A stretch of 64,000 nucleotides of DNA from Dyadobacter subterraneus. GTDB lineage: Bacteria; Bacteroidota; Bacteroidia; Cytophagales; Spirosomataceae. The notes beneath the pieces were generated by a model, which worked only from the letters and a program-made list of their open reading frames with translations, was not told the origin of the DNA and ran no database searches. The first letter of the stretch is position 1. The number at the start of each line of letters is the position of its first letter. Below, piece after piece: positions 52,875 through 62,429 of this stretch. The DNA lies in contig NZ_JACYGY010000001.1 in assembly GCF_015221875.1 (NCBI RefSeq), positions 806,001-870,000 of the forward strand, read 5' to 3'. A program made the translations under genes and the position numbers.

Positions 52875-54359
52875 ATGAGCGAATCACCTGCTACCTCTTT
52901 ACAAGATATTGTAGGGCATGCCAAAGAATACGGATTTGTATTCCCTTCTTCGGAAATATATGATGGATTGCAAGCCGTTTATGACTACGGTCAGAATGGT
53001 GTGGAATTGAAAAATAACCTGAAAGCAGTGTGGTGGAAAGCCATGACGCAGCTGAACGATAATATTGTTGGTATTGATGCTTCCATTTTCATGCATCCGC
53101 TTACCTGGAAAGCTTCCGGCCATGTTGACGGGTTCAGCGATCCTATGATTGATAATAAAGATTCCAAAAAACGCTACCGCGCGGATCAGCTTTTGGAAGC
53201 AAAAGCGGAACAATACGAAGCAGATGGTCAGCCGGAAAAAGCGCAGGCTTTGCTTGCTGAAATGGGCCGTTTGCTAAGCGCTGAGGATCTTGAAGGTGTT
53301 CGTGAATTAATTATTGCTGAAAATATAAAATGTGCTGTTTCCAATACGGCTAACTGGACGGAAGTTCGTCAGTTCAACCTGATGTTCAGTACGCAGGTAG
53401 GATCGGTTGCAGAAGATTCAAGTTTGATATATCTGCGTCCGGAAACGGCTCAGGGGATTTTTGTCAACTTTCTGAATGTGCAGAAAAGCGGTCGTATGAA
53501 AGTTCCGTTTGGTATTGCCCAAATCGGAAAAGCATTCCGTAATGAAATCGTTGCACGCCAGTTCACTTTCCGTATGCGTGAATTTGAACAAATGGAAATG
53601 CAGTTTTTCATTCGCCCTGGCACTGAAATGACCTGGTATAACAACTGGAAAGAAGCGCGTATGAAATTCCATATTGCACTTGGTTTGCCAGCAGATAGTC
53701 TCAAATTCCACGATCACGAAAAGCTTGCGCATTATGCAAATGCGGCCGTAGATATCGAATACAAATTTCCGTTTGGTTTCCGTGAAATGGAAGGAATTCA
53801 TTCACGTACGGATTTTGACCTTCGTAACCATCAGGAATTGTCCCGCAAAAAACTTCAATATTTTGACGCGGATCTTGACGAAAATGGAAAACCTTACGGA
53901 AACTATATTCCTTATGTCGTAGAAACTTCTGTTGGCGCTGATCGTCTTTTCCTTGCGACTTTTTGCAATGCTTATACCAAAGAAACAGTAGGGGAGGGAG
54001 ATTCTTTAAAAGAACGTACCTATCTGAAATTACACCCGGCACTGGCTCCTTTCAAGGTAGCAGTTTTACCTTTGGTGAAAAAAGATGGTTTGGCTGAAAA
54101 AGCTCAGGCGATTACAAATTCTCTGAAATCTGCTTTCCGTACAACTTATGATGATGGCGCAGCGATAGGAAAACGTTATACACGTCAGGATCTAATCGGA
54201 ACACCATTCTGTGTTGTGGTTGATTACCAGACCATGGAAGATGACACCGTTACCATCCGTCACCGTGATTCAATGGAGCAGGAGCGTGTTGCGATCAGTG
54301 AATTGAGAGAGAAAATCGGTTATCAGGTTTCAATGGAAAGAATCCTTGAAATGATCTGA
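52875..54359 (+). CDS. glyS: Glycyl-tRNA synthetase, homodimeric type
   Basis: 494 residues from the ATG at 52875 (MSESPATSLQDIVGHAKEYGFVFPSSEIYDGL). A longer frame opens at 52779, but its first 32 residues overlap the promoter-like TAATTTTG at 52795-52802. Class II synthetase motifs: GQNGVELKNN, RPETAQGIFVNF, FGIAQIGKAFRNE, FRMREFEQME and GVGADRL-like SVGADRLFLATF. It charges tRNA-Gly. A strong terminator follows. Confidence 0.95.
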   Translation: MSESPATSLQDIVGHAKEYGFVFPSSEIYDGLQAVYDYGQNGVELKNNLKAVWWKAMTQLNDNIVGIDASIFMHPLTWKASGHVDGFSDPMIDNKDSKKRYRADQLLEAKAEQYEADGQPEKAQALLAEMGRLLSAEDLEGVRELIIAENIKCAVSNTANWTEVRQFNLMFSTQVGSVAEDSSLIYLRPETAQGIFVNFLNVQKSGRMKVPFGIAQIGKAFRNEIVARQFTFRMREFEQMEMQFFIRPGTEMTWYNNWKEARMKFHIALGLPADSLKFHDHEKLAHYANAAVDIEYKFPFGFREMEGIHSRTDFDLRNHQELSRKKLQYFDADLDENGKPYGNYIPYVVETSVGADRLFLATFCNAYTKETVGEGDSLKERTYLKLHPALAPFKVAVLPLVKKDGLAEKAQAITNSLKSAFRTTYDDGAAIGKRYTRQDLIGTPFCVVVDYQTMEDDTVTIRHRDSMEQERVAISELREKIGYQVSMERILEMI

Positions 54360-54383
54360 TCCAAGTTCAAAATATTACTAACA

Positions 54384-54415
54384 AAAAAGGGTTTCCAATA
54401 TCGGAAACCCTTTTT
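54384..54415. terminator. Bidirectional terminator
   Basis: AAAAAGGGTTTCC (54384-54396) / GGAAACCCTTTTT (54403-54415) between convergent glyS and the cold-shock gene. Confidence 0.88.
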
Positions 54416-54434
54416 GTTTTCTATTAAGTCCTGT

Positions 54435-54626
54435 TTATGCAAGCTTAACATTAACGGCATTCAGTCCTTTGCGACCTTCCTGAAGATCAAAAGTAACCTC
54501 GTCGTTTTCGCGAACTTCGTCTACAAGACCGGAGATATGTACGAAATAATCTTGTCCTGTTTCTGCGTCTTTAACGAAGCCGTATCCTTTTGCGTCGTTA
54601 AAGAATTTAATTGTTCCTTGATTCAT
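54435..54626 (-). CDS. Cold-shock-domain protein
   Basis: 63 residues. RNP1 KGYGFV (about 13-18) and RNP2 YFVHIS (about 27-32) define a CspA-type five-strand nucleic-acid-binding protein. It acts as an RNA chaperone in the cytoplasm. The promoter candidate at 54653-54684 gives a short 5' region of about 25 bases, much shorter than the long thermosensor leader of E. coli cspA. Confidence 0.95.
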   Translation of the reverse strand: MNQGTIKFFNDAKGYGFVKDAETGQDYFVHISGLVDEVRENDEVTFDLQEGRKGLNAVNVKLA

Positions 54627-54652
54627 AAAAATTATAATATTGAAATGTTAAA

Positions 54653-54684
54653 CAAATATAATAAGATTCGAAACTTATTTACAA
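54653..54684 (-). promoter_or_regulatory. Cold-shock gene promoter
   Basis: On the minus strand TTG (54684-54682), 21 bases, TATATTTG (54660-54653), a full match to the Bacteroidota pattern. Confidence 0.55.
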
Positions 54685-54787
54685 GTCGGAATAGTAAAAT
54701 AATGAAGTATTTTCTTTGCTAAGCCATAGTGTTGAAAGTTATTTCATATGTTTTTTTGATATTTTTCATTCTGTCATAGTTAAACTG

Positions 54788-54795
54788 TACCTTTG
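54788..54795 (+). promoter_or_regulatory. guaA -7 element
   Basis: TACCTTTG matches TAnnTTTG, 20 bp before the guaA start. The expected -33 position has TTC rather than TTG. No purine riboswitch fits in the short leader. Confidence 0.5.
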
Positions 54796-54815
54796 CGGTT
54801 TATATCGCATTTTCT

Positions 54816-56345
54816 ATGACTGAACAGATTCTTATTCTAGATTTTGGCTCACAATACACGCAATTAATTGCGCGTCGGGTTCGGGAACTCAATGTTTATT
54901 GTGAAATCCATCCATACAACAATTTCCCGGAGCTGACTCCAAATATCAAAGGTGTTATTCTTTCAGGCAGTCCTTGCTCCGTGAGGGACGAAGATGCGCC
55001 TTACCTTGATTTTAGTAAATTCAGGAAAATAGTACCGATTCTGGGTGTTTGTTATGGTGCTCAGCTGATGGCTCATTCTTTTGGCGGAGATGTAAAACCT
55101 TCTCAGCACAGAGAATATGGCCGTGCGCGTTTGGAAATTGATGATGAAGATTCTTCACTTTTGACTGGAATTTCTCAGACATCACAAGTTTGGATGTCAC
55201 ACGGAGATACCATTGTTAGTATTCCGGATGATTTCCATATCATCGCTTCCACAGAATCTGTGAAAGTTGCTGCTTTCAAAATTGAAAATGAGCTTACTTA
55301 CGGGATTCAGTTTCACCCGGAAGTGACCCATTCTACGGAAGGAAAGCAGTTGATGCATAATTTCGTTGTTGGTATCTGCGGATGCAAACAAGACTGGACG
55401 GCAGATGCTTTTGTTGAACAAACAATTGCAAGTCTGAAAACGAAACTTGGAAATGACCGTGTTGTTATGGCACTTTCAGGTGGTGTGGATTCTACTGTTG
55501 CTGCGACTTTGGTTCACCAGGCAATCGGTAAAAATCTGTTCTGTATTTTTGTAGATAACGGATTACTAAGAAAAGAAGAGTTCGAGCAGGTGCTTGATTC
55601 TTATCGTCATATGGGTCTGAACATCAAAGGTGTAGATGCGAAAGATTTGTTTTATAGTGCGCTTGACGGTTTATCTGATCCGGAAGCAAAAAGAAAAGCA
55701 ATCGGAAAAGCATTTATTGACGTTTTTGATCAGGAATCACATTTAATTGAAGATGTGAAATGGTTAGGTCAGGGTACAATTTATCCGGACGTGATTGAAT
55801 CTGTTTCAGTTAAAGGACCTTCTGCTACCATTAAATCACACCATAACGTAGGTGGTTTACCGGATTTTATGAAATTGAAAGTGGTTGAGCCGCTGAATAC
55901 TTTATTTAAAGATGAAGTAAGATTGGTTGGTAAAACACTGAATATAGATCCGACAATTCTTGGCCGTCATCCCTTCCCTGGACCAGGTTTAGCAATTCGT
56001 ATTTTGGGAGAAATCACTCCTGAAAAAGTAGCTATTTTACAGGAAGTTGACGCGATTTTTATTGGCGGACTAAGAAAATGGAATTTGTATAATGAAGTTT
56101 GGCAGGCTGGAGTAATGCTTCTTCCTGTTAAAAGTGTAGGTGTAATGGGCGATGAGCGTACTTACGAAAGTGTGGTTGCGTTGAGAGCTGTAACTTCTGT
56201 TGATGGTATGACAGCCGACTGGGCTCACCTGCCATATGATTTCCTTGCCGAAGTTTCCAATGATATTATCAATAAAGTAAAAGGCGTTAACCGCGTTGTT
56301 TATGATATTTCTTCAAAACCACCTGCAACAATTGAGTGGGAATAA
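54816..56345 (+). CDS. guaA: GMP synthase (glutamine-hydrolysing)
   Basis: 509 residues. N-terminal class I glutamine amidotransferase (nucleophile Cys79 in GVCYGAQ; HPEVTHS later), ATP-pyrophosphatase domain with the P-loop SGGVDST (about 221-227), and the C-terminal dimerisation domain with [16 protein letters not shown]. It turns XMP into GMP in purine synthesis. Full length, single gene. Terminator at 56371. Confidence 0.97.
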   Translation: MTEQILILDFGSQYTQLIARRVRELNVYCEIHPYNNFPELTPNIKGVILSGSPCSVRDEDAPYLDFSKFRKIVPILGVCYGAQLMAHSFGGDVKPSQHREYGRARLEIDDEDSSLLTGISQTSQVWMSHGDTIVSIPDDFHIIASTESVKVAAFKIENELTYGIQFHPEVTHSTEGKQLMHNFVVGICGCKQDWTADAFVEQTIASLKTKLGNDRVVMALSGGVDSTVAATLVHQAIGKNLFCIFVDNGLLRKEEFEQVLDSYRHMGLNIKGVDAKDLFYSALDGLSDPEAKRKAIGKAFIDVFDQESHLIEDVKWLGQGTIYPDVIESVSVKGPSATIKSHHNVGGLPDFMKLKVVEPLNTLFKDEVRLVGKTLNIDPTILGRHPFPGPGLAIRILGEITPEKVAILQEVDAIFIGGLRKWNLYNEVWQAGVMLLPVKSVGVMGDERTYESVVALRAVTSVDGMTADWAHLPYDFLAEVSNDIINKVKGVNRVVYDISSKPPATIEWE

Positions 56346-56370
56346 GGTTTTGATTTTAACCAATAAAAAG

Positions 56371-56398
56371 AAAAGCGGGCTGTTTCAGCTCGCTTTTT
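56371..56398 (+). terminator. Terminator after guaA
   Basis: AAAAGCGGGCT / AGCTCGCTTTT stem with one G-T pair, then TT. Located 25 bp after the stop. Confidence 0.75.
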
Positions 56399-56428
56399 CC
56401 ATTATACCATAGGTCATGTTATATATCA

Positions 56429-56593
56429 TCAGGATCGCCCGACTCCGCGGCTGATCAAACTCAATACAAATAAAACCAAGAAAACAAAGAAAAGTATTTT
56501 AGCAATTCCGGCAGCTCCAGCTGCAATTCCACCAAATCCAAGTACTCCGGCAATGATGGCAACGATCAGAAATATTACTGTCCATCTAAGCAT
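56429..56593 (-). CDS. DUF1328/YtjA-family small membrane protein
   Basis: 54 residues, read by hand from the minus strand: ATG at 56593, stop TGA at 56431-56429. It starts [20 protein letters not shown], has a Gly/Ala-rich [13 protein letters not shown] turn and a second helix [12 protein letters not shown], and ends SRGVGRS. Two membrane helices with this glycine pattern are the DUF1328 family, small inner-membrane proteins of unknown role that are often linked to stress. Its 3' end faces guaA. Confidence 0.88.
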   Translation of the reverse strand: MLRWTVIFLIVAIIAGVLGFGGIAAGAAGIAKILFFVFLVLFVLSLISRGVGRS

Positions 56594-56937
56594 AATTGAC
56601 AAATAGTTTAGTTGATAAAAATAAGTTTAATTGATGAATGTCTTTGCTGATATTATTACTAAATATATGCCAGGAAATGATTCTATGAAATAATGTGATT
56701 ATTAACGGTTTACCTGCGTTTGTTTCGCCAAAATTGACCTTTTGTGTGGAGATTGCTGCCCAGAATATGCGCAAAATTGGTAGAATAAGTTACAAATTGA
56801 ATATACAAATGAAATAATATTGACTTATTCATAGTTGTCTTAGCAATATAATGGTGAATTAAGGTTGTGATATTGCTAAATGCGTCATTAGCCGTACTTT
56901 GCACGACTTTTAAATTTTTGAAAAATAGTATAGTAGA
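56594..56937. other. Divergent intergenic region with hairpin upstream of M1 peptidase
   Basis: No credible gene. It contains a 9-bp perfect inverted repeat TAGCAATAT (56841-56849) / ATATTGCTA (56870-56878). GTACTTTG follows at about 56894, a partial -7 element, about 40 bp before the peptidase start. Confidence 0.5.
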
Positions 56938-58803
56938 ATGAATAAATTGCTTTTTGTTGTTCTGGCTGGCTTAACCTGCACAGCCACTTTTGCCCAGTCG
57001 GATCGTTGGCAGCAGCGTGTCAAGTATCAAATGAATATCGATTTTGATGTTACCAAGCATCAATATACTGGCACCCAAAAACTGGTTTACAGCAACAATT
57101 CACCGGATACGCTTACAAAAGTTTTTTATCATCTCTACATGAACGCTTTCCAGCCGGGAAGCCAGATGGATGTTCGGTCAAGAGTAATCAGCGATCCTGA
57201 TCCGCGGGTGAAAGACAGGATTTCAAAATTGTCTCCAAATGAAATTGGATACGAAAAAATTCTATCGTTGAAACAAAACGGCAAGCCTTTGAAATATCAG
57301 GTTGTCGGGACTATTCTGGAAGTGACTTTGAATGAAAAGATTCTTCCAAAAACGCAGCACACTTTTGATATGGAGTTTGAAGCCCAGGTTCCAATTCAGA
57401 TTCGTAGAAATGGAAGAGATAATAGTGAAGGTATTGATTATTCGGTAGCACAGTGGTATCCAAAACTTTGTGAATATGATTATGAAGGCTGGCATTCCAA
57501 TCCTTACATCGCCCGTGAATTCTATGGTGTCTGGGGAGATTTTGATGTGAAAATTACTTTGGACGCTTCCTACATTGTTGCAGCGACAGGATATCTTCAA
57601 AATCCGGAGAAAATCGGTTACGGTTACAGCAAAAAAGATGTTCCGCATAAAGCTGGCGAAAAGTTAACCTGGCATTTTATCGCACCGGAAGTTCACGATT
57701 TTATGTGGGCAGCAGATCGTGATTACAAACATGATGTTGTAAAAGTAGACGATAACCTTGATCTCAATTTTTTCTATCAAACCGATACGCTGGCGAATGT
57801 CTGGAAAGAAATGGAACCTTTGGCGGTTCAATCTTTTAAGATTATGAACCAGAAATTCGGTCGTTATCCTTACAAACAATATTCGATCATTCAGGGTGGT
57901 GACGGCGGCATGGAATATCCGATGGCGACGCTGATTACCGGGCATTCTAATTTGTCAGGTTTGGTTAGTGTAGCCGTTCATGAATCTATTCACAGCTGGT
58001 TCCAGGGATTGTTAGGAACCAATGAATCAAAATATTCCTGGATGGATGAAGGTTTTACAACCTATGCGCAAAATCTCGTTTTGGCAGAATTGTTCCAGTC
58101 TAAATCAGACCCATTGCGTGCGACAACGGCGAGTTATAGAAATCTTGTTAAGTCCGGTCTGGAAGAACCCATGACAACCCATGCGGATCATTATAATACA
58201 AACAGAGCGTACAGTATTGCAAGTTATTCCAAAGGCGCAGTATTCCTGAATCAGCTTAGTTACATTATCGGAAAAGATAAGTTTGAAAATGGAATGAAAC
58301 GATATTTCAACGAATGGAAATACAAACATCCAAACCCGACAGACCTGAAACGGATCATGGAAAAAGAATCCGGCCTGGAACTGGATTGGTATTGGGAGGA
58401 TTTTATTGGAACAACAAAAACAATTGATTACGGCATTAAAGAAGTTGTTTCCAACGCCGGTAAAACGGATGTTGTGATCGAAAGAATTGGACAAATGCCG
58501 ATGCCGCTTGATATCGTAGTAAGTTACAAAGATGGGTCGCAAGAGAATTTTTACATTCCTTTGGAAATGATGCGTGGAGAAAAAGTAGAAAAACTTTATT
58601 CGAAAACGACTTTGTTATCAGATTGGGGCTGGACTTATCCGGAATATACTTTTTCAATTGATCGCGCTATGACGGATGTAGACAGAATTGTCATTGACCC
58701 AAGCGGTCGTATGGCAGATATTAATCCTGAAAATAATACTTATCCATCGTTGCCAAAAGTTGCTCCAAGATTTAAAGGAGAAAAGATAAATGAAGTAAGA
58801 TAA
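56938..58803 (+). CDS. M1-family metallopeptidase, secreted
   Basis: 621 residues with a signal peptide ending in ATFAQ (about residue 20). Zinc site HESIH (348-352) with the third ligand Glu371, in the spacing typical of M1. The substrate-binding GxMEN motif reads GGMEY (323-327), an Asn to Tyr change found in the shorter M1 group. No C-terminal HEAT domain, unlike the 879-residue peptidase at 43723. It likely processes peptides in the periplasm. Followed by repeat copy B. Confidence 0.9.
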   Translation: MNKLLFVVLAGLTCTATFAQSDRWQQRVKYQMNIDFDVTKHQYTGTQKLVYSNNSPDTLTKVFYHLYMNAFQPGSQMDVRSRVISDPDPRVKDRISKLSPNEIGYEKILSLKQNGKPLKYQVVGTILEVTLNEKILPKTQHTFDMEFEAQVPIQIRRNGRDNSEGIDYSVAQWYPKLCEYDYEGWHSNPYIAREFYGVWGDFDVKITLDASYIVAATGYLQNPEKIGYGYSKKDVPHKAGEKLTWHFIAPEVHDFMWAADRDYKHDVVKVDDNLDLNFFYQTDTLANVWKEMEPLAVQSFKIMNQKFGRYPYKQYSIIQGGDGGMEYPMATLITGHSNLSGLVSVAVHESIHSWFQGLLGTNESKYSWMDEGFTTYAQNLVLAELFQSKSDPLRATTASYRNLVKSGLEEPMTTHADHYNTNRAYSIASYSKGAVFLNQLSYIIGKDKFENGMKRYFNEWKYKHPNPTDLKRIMEKESGLELDWYWEDFIGTTKTIDYGIKEVVSNAGKTDVVIERIGQMPMPLDIVVSYKDGSQENFYIPLEMMRGEKVEKLYSKTTLLSDWGWTYPEYTFSIDRAMTDVDRIVIDPSGRMADINPENNTYPSLPKVAPRFKGEKINEVR

Positions 58804-58804
58804 A

Positions 58805-58884
58805 GGCGATCGGCCATCGGCTTTCTTACTATCGCTTTAAATTTAATTTTGGCGAAAATCTGATAGCCGACTGCCGACAGCCGA
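58805..58884. repeat. Dispersed palindromic intergenic repeat, copy B
   Basis: About 80 bp in the gap between two convergent genes. Read on the minus strand it has TCGGCTGTCGGCAGTCGGC, a variable middle and GAAAGCCGATGGCCGAT, the same end blocks as copy A at 39851-39928, in the opposite orientation. Confidence 0.6.
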
Positions 58885-58892
58885 AGTTACTA

Positions 58893-61466
58893 TTATCTTA
58901 AATCCGAAATCCTGAATATCGTCCCAACCCGGAATTCTATTTTTTGCAGTTTTGCTTCGTCAAACTGGGCGACGGTTTCTATTCGGAAGAACTTAAAAAT
59001 ATGATCCAGACCGTAAACCAGCTCGGAATAATGTCTGGAAGTTGGAGAGAAAAGGTAATGAACCTGAACCGTTTCTTTAATACCTGTCAATCTTAAAGCA
59101 GGAACCTGGGTTACTAAAAACCGCTGCATCGACCAGAGTGCGTGGCCTTCGATAAACCATTGTCTTGTACTATGTTCGTAATAAGGCAAACTTCGGAATT
59201 GTGTCAGCGGATCACCCATTCTGAAAAACGATTCATTACCCAGGAAATGTCTGAAATCCGGGAAATACATTTCCTTTTTACTTAAAAATCCACCTCCTTT
59301 TACTGAATAACTCACTGTGTTTCTAGGTCCCAATTCAATAGATTGACGAATTCCTCCCTGTAAAAATTTATAGTCTACGTCTCCTGCAAAGGGCAATCCA
59401 CTTTTATACAAAATACTAAAAGCAGGTTTTCTGGTTCTCAAATAACGCTTTTCTCCGTTTCTTACAACATATCGCCGCCAGGGACGAATATCAGCGCTGA
59501 TCTGGAAAATCATCGCATCGTGATCGGGGAATCCGGTATTATTTTCTTCGTCATTTATTGGACGGTTTGGCGTAAATACACGTTTTGGCCAGTCAATGTA
59601 GGAATTAATATTTTCCATATTGAATAATTCCTTGCGCTGTTCATATTCCAGACTCGTACTAATGTTGACGATATCAAAAATATTCCTGATATCATATTGG
59701 GCTTTGGCAAATTTTGACTGGTAAAGTTTCGCCCTGTTTCTTTCAAAAATCAATGTTGAAACCGTGTTTCCAAAAGGTGTGATCGGATTATCCCGGTTAA
59801 TTTGATTAACCATTTCACCGGCAGTTACCATCAGATTTGAATTTGCATTACCAACATTCATTTGGAGATTTCCATTAAACCGGTCTCTTCCAAAAGTGTA
59901 TCGCGCATACGGGCGGACAGAAAAATAGCTCGATTTTCCCCATTTCTTCTGATATTCCGCGGCCAGGTTAAGCGCATAGCCTTCAACGGTATTGTAATAA
60001 AAACCCAGAAACGGACTTTCAATATGAACTGAATTTTTGTTGCTTAATTTGTACGTATTGCCAAGCAGAATGTGATGAGGCTTGAAATTCGTAGAATCCG
60101 GGTGATCATTTGCCTTTCTTTCATCCCTGGCAATTTTGATGCTATCCTGCAATGCGTAACTCTGAACTTCGGTATTAGTCAATGGAACGGGACGGAGATT
60201 TTCCCAATAAGTTGTATCTCTTTTGTTCGCCGAAGAATCTACAATAATCGAATCCTCACGTACAACACGTTGATCTTCCCCATTCTTTTTTCTCTCTTTC
60301 TTTAATTCTTTATCGTATTCCCTGGTATATTTTCTCAGGTTTTTGGTTGAAAAGGCCTTCTGTTCCTGAATCATTTTTTCCAGGTTTTTCTTTTTTACTT
60401 TCTCAGCCGTTTCCGGATCAACCTTTGGATCATTTACCACAATTTCTTCTTTCAAACCCGGATCAATATCCAGTTTTTGATACGTCAGCGAAACCAGATA
60501 TTTAAATTCTCCTGCAAAGCCAAGATAACTTCCCTTAATCCTAAATTGCTGATTGACAGGTAACCAAATATTTTGAACCGGATTGAAAATCTGTTTTGCA
60601 AAAATATCCAGTCCGCTATTCGTCGTTTCCAGATCGTAACTATGAATTGCCCAGCGGTCGTCAATAATGTATAAACTGCCACGGAAAACACCTTCTCCAT
60701 AAGCTTTCGGAATTACTTTGATTTTGTTGATAATCTGGCCCCGGTCTTCAAAATAACCTTCGTATTCAAATTTGTAATAAGCAAACGCTTTTGGAGAAAG
60801 AGGAGAAATCGTTCCGGCAATTTCCGGACTATACAAGCTCGCCAGAATATATTCATTGGGCGAAGGAATACTATTGTCCAAACTATTTCTGGTTGAAATA
60901 ATATGTTGCTTAAAACTGTTTGGACGGCGATATTGAATTTCGGCGACGCTTTCATTGATAATCGCTTTTCCTTCCTGAATCCCTTCTTTTTTGAAACGTT
61001 TTTCAATCAGATAAGGAATTTTTGTTGGTAAAGCCGTACTGCGGGAATATACTTTTGCCTGATATGATCGAATTTGTAATTGATGGAAACGTGCTTTTGC
61101 AATCGATTTGCGCATTATTGTGTAGGCCGGATCTTCTCTTTTATTTCCAACCGTAAATTCGCCAAGGCTGAGCGCCTGCTCTTCCAGGGTAATATTTAAT
61201 TCTTTAAAATCATTTCCTACAACAACAGTTTGAGTTAATGTTTTGAAACCCAGATATTGGAAAACAAGCTGATATGTTCCGGGTGGGAGACTGAATTCGT
61301 ATAAACCTTCATCGTTGGCAATGGTTCCGTCGCCCGTTCCGTGCACCACAATACCTGCGTAAGGAAGTGCGTCTCCATTTTTATTTGATATGCGTCCTTT
61401 TATTCCTCCGGCCTGGGAAAGAGTAATTGTAAAACATAAAAGCAGGGAATAAAGGATAAAACGCAT
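58893..61466 (-). CDS. DUF5686 and carboxypeptidase-regulatory-like domain protein
   Basis: 857 residues. Signal peptide ending in SQAGG (about residue 19), a carboxypeptidase-regulatory-like domain (about 21-95: IKGRISNKNGDALPYAGIVV), then the large DUF5686 region with strand-rich C-terminal half, which resembles an outer-membrane barrel (YVFSVRPYARYTFG-type strands) and ends FRVGTIFRISDLR. A charged linker (about 365-420, KKERKKNGED) lies in the middle. Typical of Bacteroidota; function unknown. The ion-channel gene lies 37 bp upstream on the same strand, so it may be co-transcribed. Confidence 0.88.
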   Translation of the reverse strand: MRFILYSLLLCFTITLSQAGGIKGRISNKNGDALPYAGIVVHGTGDGTIANDEGLYEFSLPPGTYQLVFQYLGFKTLTQTVVVGNDFKELNITLEEQALSLGEFTVGNKREDPAYTIMRKSIAKARFHQLQIRSYQAKVYSRSTALPTKIPYLIEKRFKKEGIQEGKAIINESVAEIQYRRPNSFKQHIISTRNSLDNSIPSPNEYILASLYSPEIAGTISPLSPKAFAYYKFEYEGYFEDRGQIINKIKVIPKAYGEGVFRGSLYIIDDRWAIHSYDLETTNSGLDIFAKQIFNPVQNIWLPVNQQFRIKGSYLGFAGEFKYLVSLTYQKLDIDPGLKEEIVVNDPKVDPETAEKVKKKNLEKMIQEQKAFSTKNLRKYTREYDKELKKERKKNGEDQRVVREDSIIVDSSANKRDTTYWENLRPVPLTNTEVQSYALQDSIKIARDERKANDHPDSTNFKPHHILLGNTYKLSNKNSVHIESPFLGFYYNTVEGYALNLAAEYQKKWGKSSYFSVRPYARYTFGRDRFNGNLQMNVGNANSNLMVTAGEMVNQINRDNPITPFGNTVSTLIFERNRAKLYQSKFAKAQYDIRNIFDIVNISTSLEYEQRKELFNMENINSYIDWPKRVFTPNRPINDEENNTGFPDHDAMIFQISADIRPWRRYVVRNGEKRYLRTRKPAFSILYKSGLPFAGDVDYKFLQGGIRQSIELGPRNTVSYSVKGGGFLSKKEMYFPDFRHFLGNESFFRMGDPLTQFRSLPYYEHSTRQWFIEGHALWSMQRFLVTQVPALRLTGIKETVQVHYLFSPTSRHYSELVYGLDHIFKFFRIETVAQFDEAKLQKIEFRVGTIFRISDLR

Positions 61467-61503
61467 AAAGGTGAATGTCGGCTATAATTTTAAATCTTGT
61501 TTT

Positions 61504-62328
61504 CTATTCTTTAAGCGGATGTCCGCAATTACTGCAAAAATTAGCATTTACCGGCATTGATTTACCGCAGGACAAACATTCGGCTTGATCAACCTTACTG
61601 GCAACCGGCGGCTGAGATCTTGACATTTCAACCGTAACGATTCCAGTTGGTACGGCTATAATGGCGTAACCCATGATCATCACAATCGATGAAATTACTT
61701 GTCCTAATGAAGTTTGTGGGGTAAGATCTCCATATCCGACCGTCGTAATTGTAACAATGGCCCAATATATACTTTGAGGAATACTGGTAAAGCCGTTTTC
61801 CTCTCCTTCAACTACATACATAATCGTGCCTATGATTAAAACCAGGGCAACAATGAAGAGCATGAAGACGGTTATTTTTTGCAAACTTGAAGCGAGTGCG
61901 GATTTAAGTACCTGAGCATGATGTACAAAGCTGCTCAATTTCAAAATCCTGAATACGCGTAGAAGTCGTAAAATTCTGATCGTGATGAGGTAATGGCTTG
62001 CCGGTGAAAAGTAAGTGAGGTAGTAGGGGATGATGGATAAAAGATCAATGATTCCGTAAAAACTCAATAAATATTTGAGCGGCTTCGGGTGACTGTATAT
62101 TCTTAGAAAATATTCTACCGTGAAAATAATCGTGAAGAAAGTTTCAAGATAGAAAAATACAGATTCGTACTGATCGCGAATTTTTGGAACGCTTTCAAGG
62201 CAAACGACGAGAATACTGATCAGGATAAACCATAAAAGAAAGACGTCGAACAAACGTCCTCTTTTTGTATTTGCCCCAAAAATGATAATGAAAAGTTTTC
62301 CGCGTAAAGAATTACGATTTATTGCCAT
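61504..62328 (-). CDS. Voltage-gated-type potassium channel with C-terminal zinc ribbon
   Basis: 274 residues. Six membrane helices; S4-like RILRLLRVFRILK (118-130) with regular arginines; pore loop with selectivity filter TVGYGD (196-201). The tail carries CxxC pairs Cys251/Cys254 and Cys265/Cys268 in a zinc-ribbon arrangement. A single-chain subunit that should form tetramers in the inner membrane and conduct K+. The zinc ribbon could bind a partner or sense metal or redox state; this is a guess. Confidence 0.9.
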   Translation of the reverse strand: MAINRNSLRGKLFIIIFGANTKRGRLFDVFLLWFILISILVVCLESVPKIRDQYESVFFYLETFFTIIFTVEYFLRIYSHPKPLKYLLSFYGIIDLLSIIPYYLTYFSPASHYLITIRILRLLRVFRILKLSSFVHHAQVLKSALASSLQKITVFMLFIVALVLIIGTIMYVVEGEENGFTSIPQSIYWAIVTITTVGYGDLTPQTSLGQVISSIVMIMGYAIIAVPTGIVTVEMSRSQPPVASKVDQAECLSCGKSMPVNANFCSNCGHPLKE

Positions 62329-62364
62329 GGCCGACTTTGGTATTGTTGGCTGGCAATGTAAGAA

Positions 62365-62403
62365 AAAGCCCGGTTATTGCGCAAAACGCGATAACCGGGC
62401 TTT
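62365..62403 (-). terminator. Terminator after the DsbA-like gene
   Basis: AAAGCCCGGTTAT (62365-62377) / ATAACCGGGCTTT (62391-62403) with extra GCG pairing inside. On the minus strand a T-run follows. Confidence 0.85.
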
Positions 62404-62429
62404 AAAGTTTAAATCAGAAAGTATTGTGA

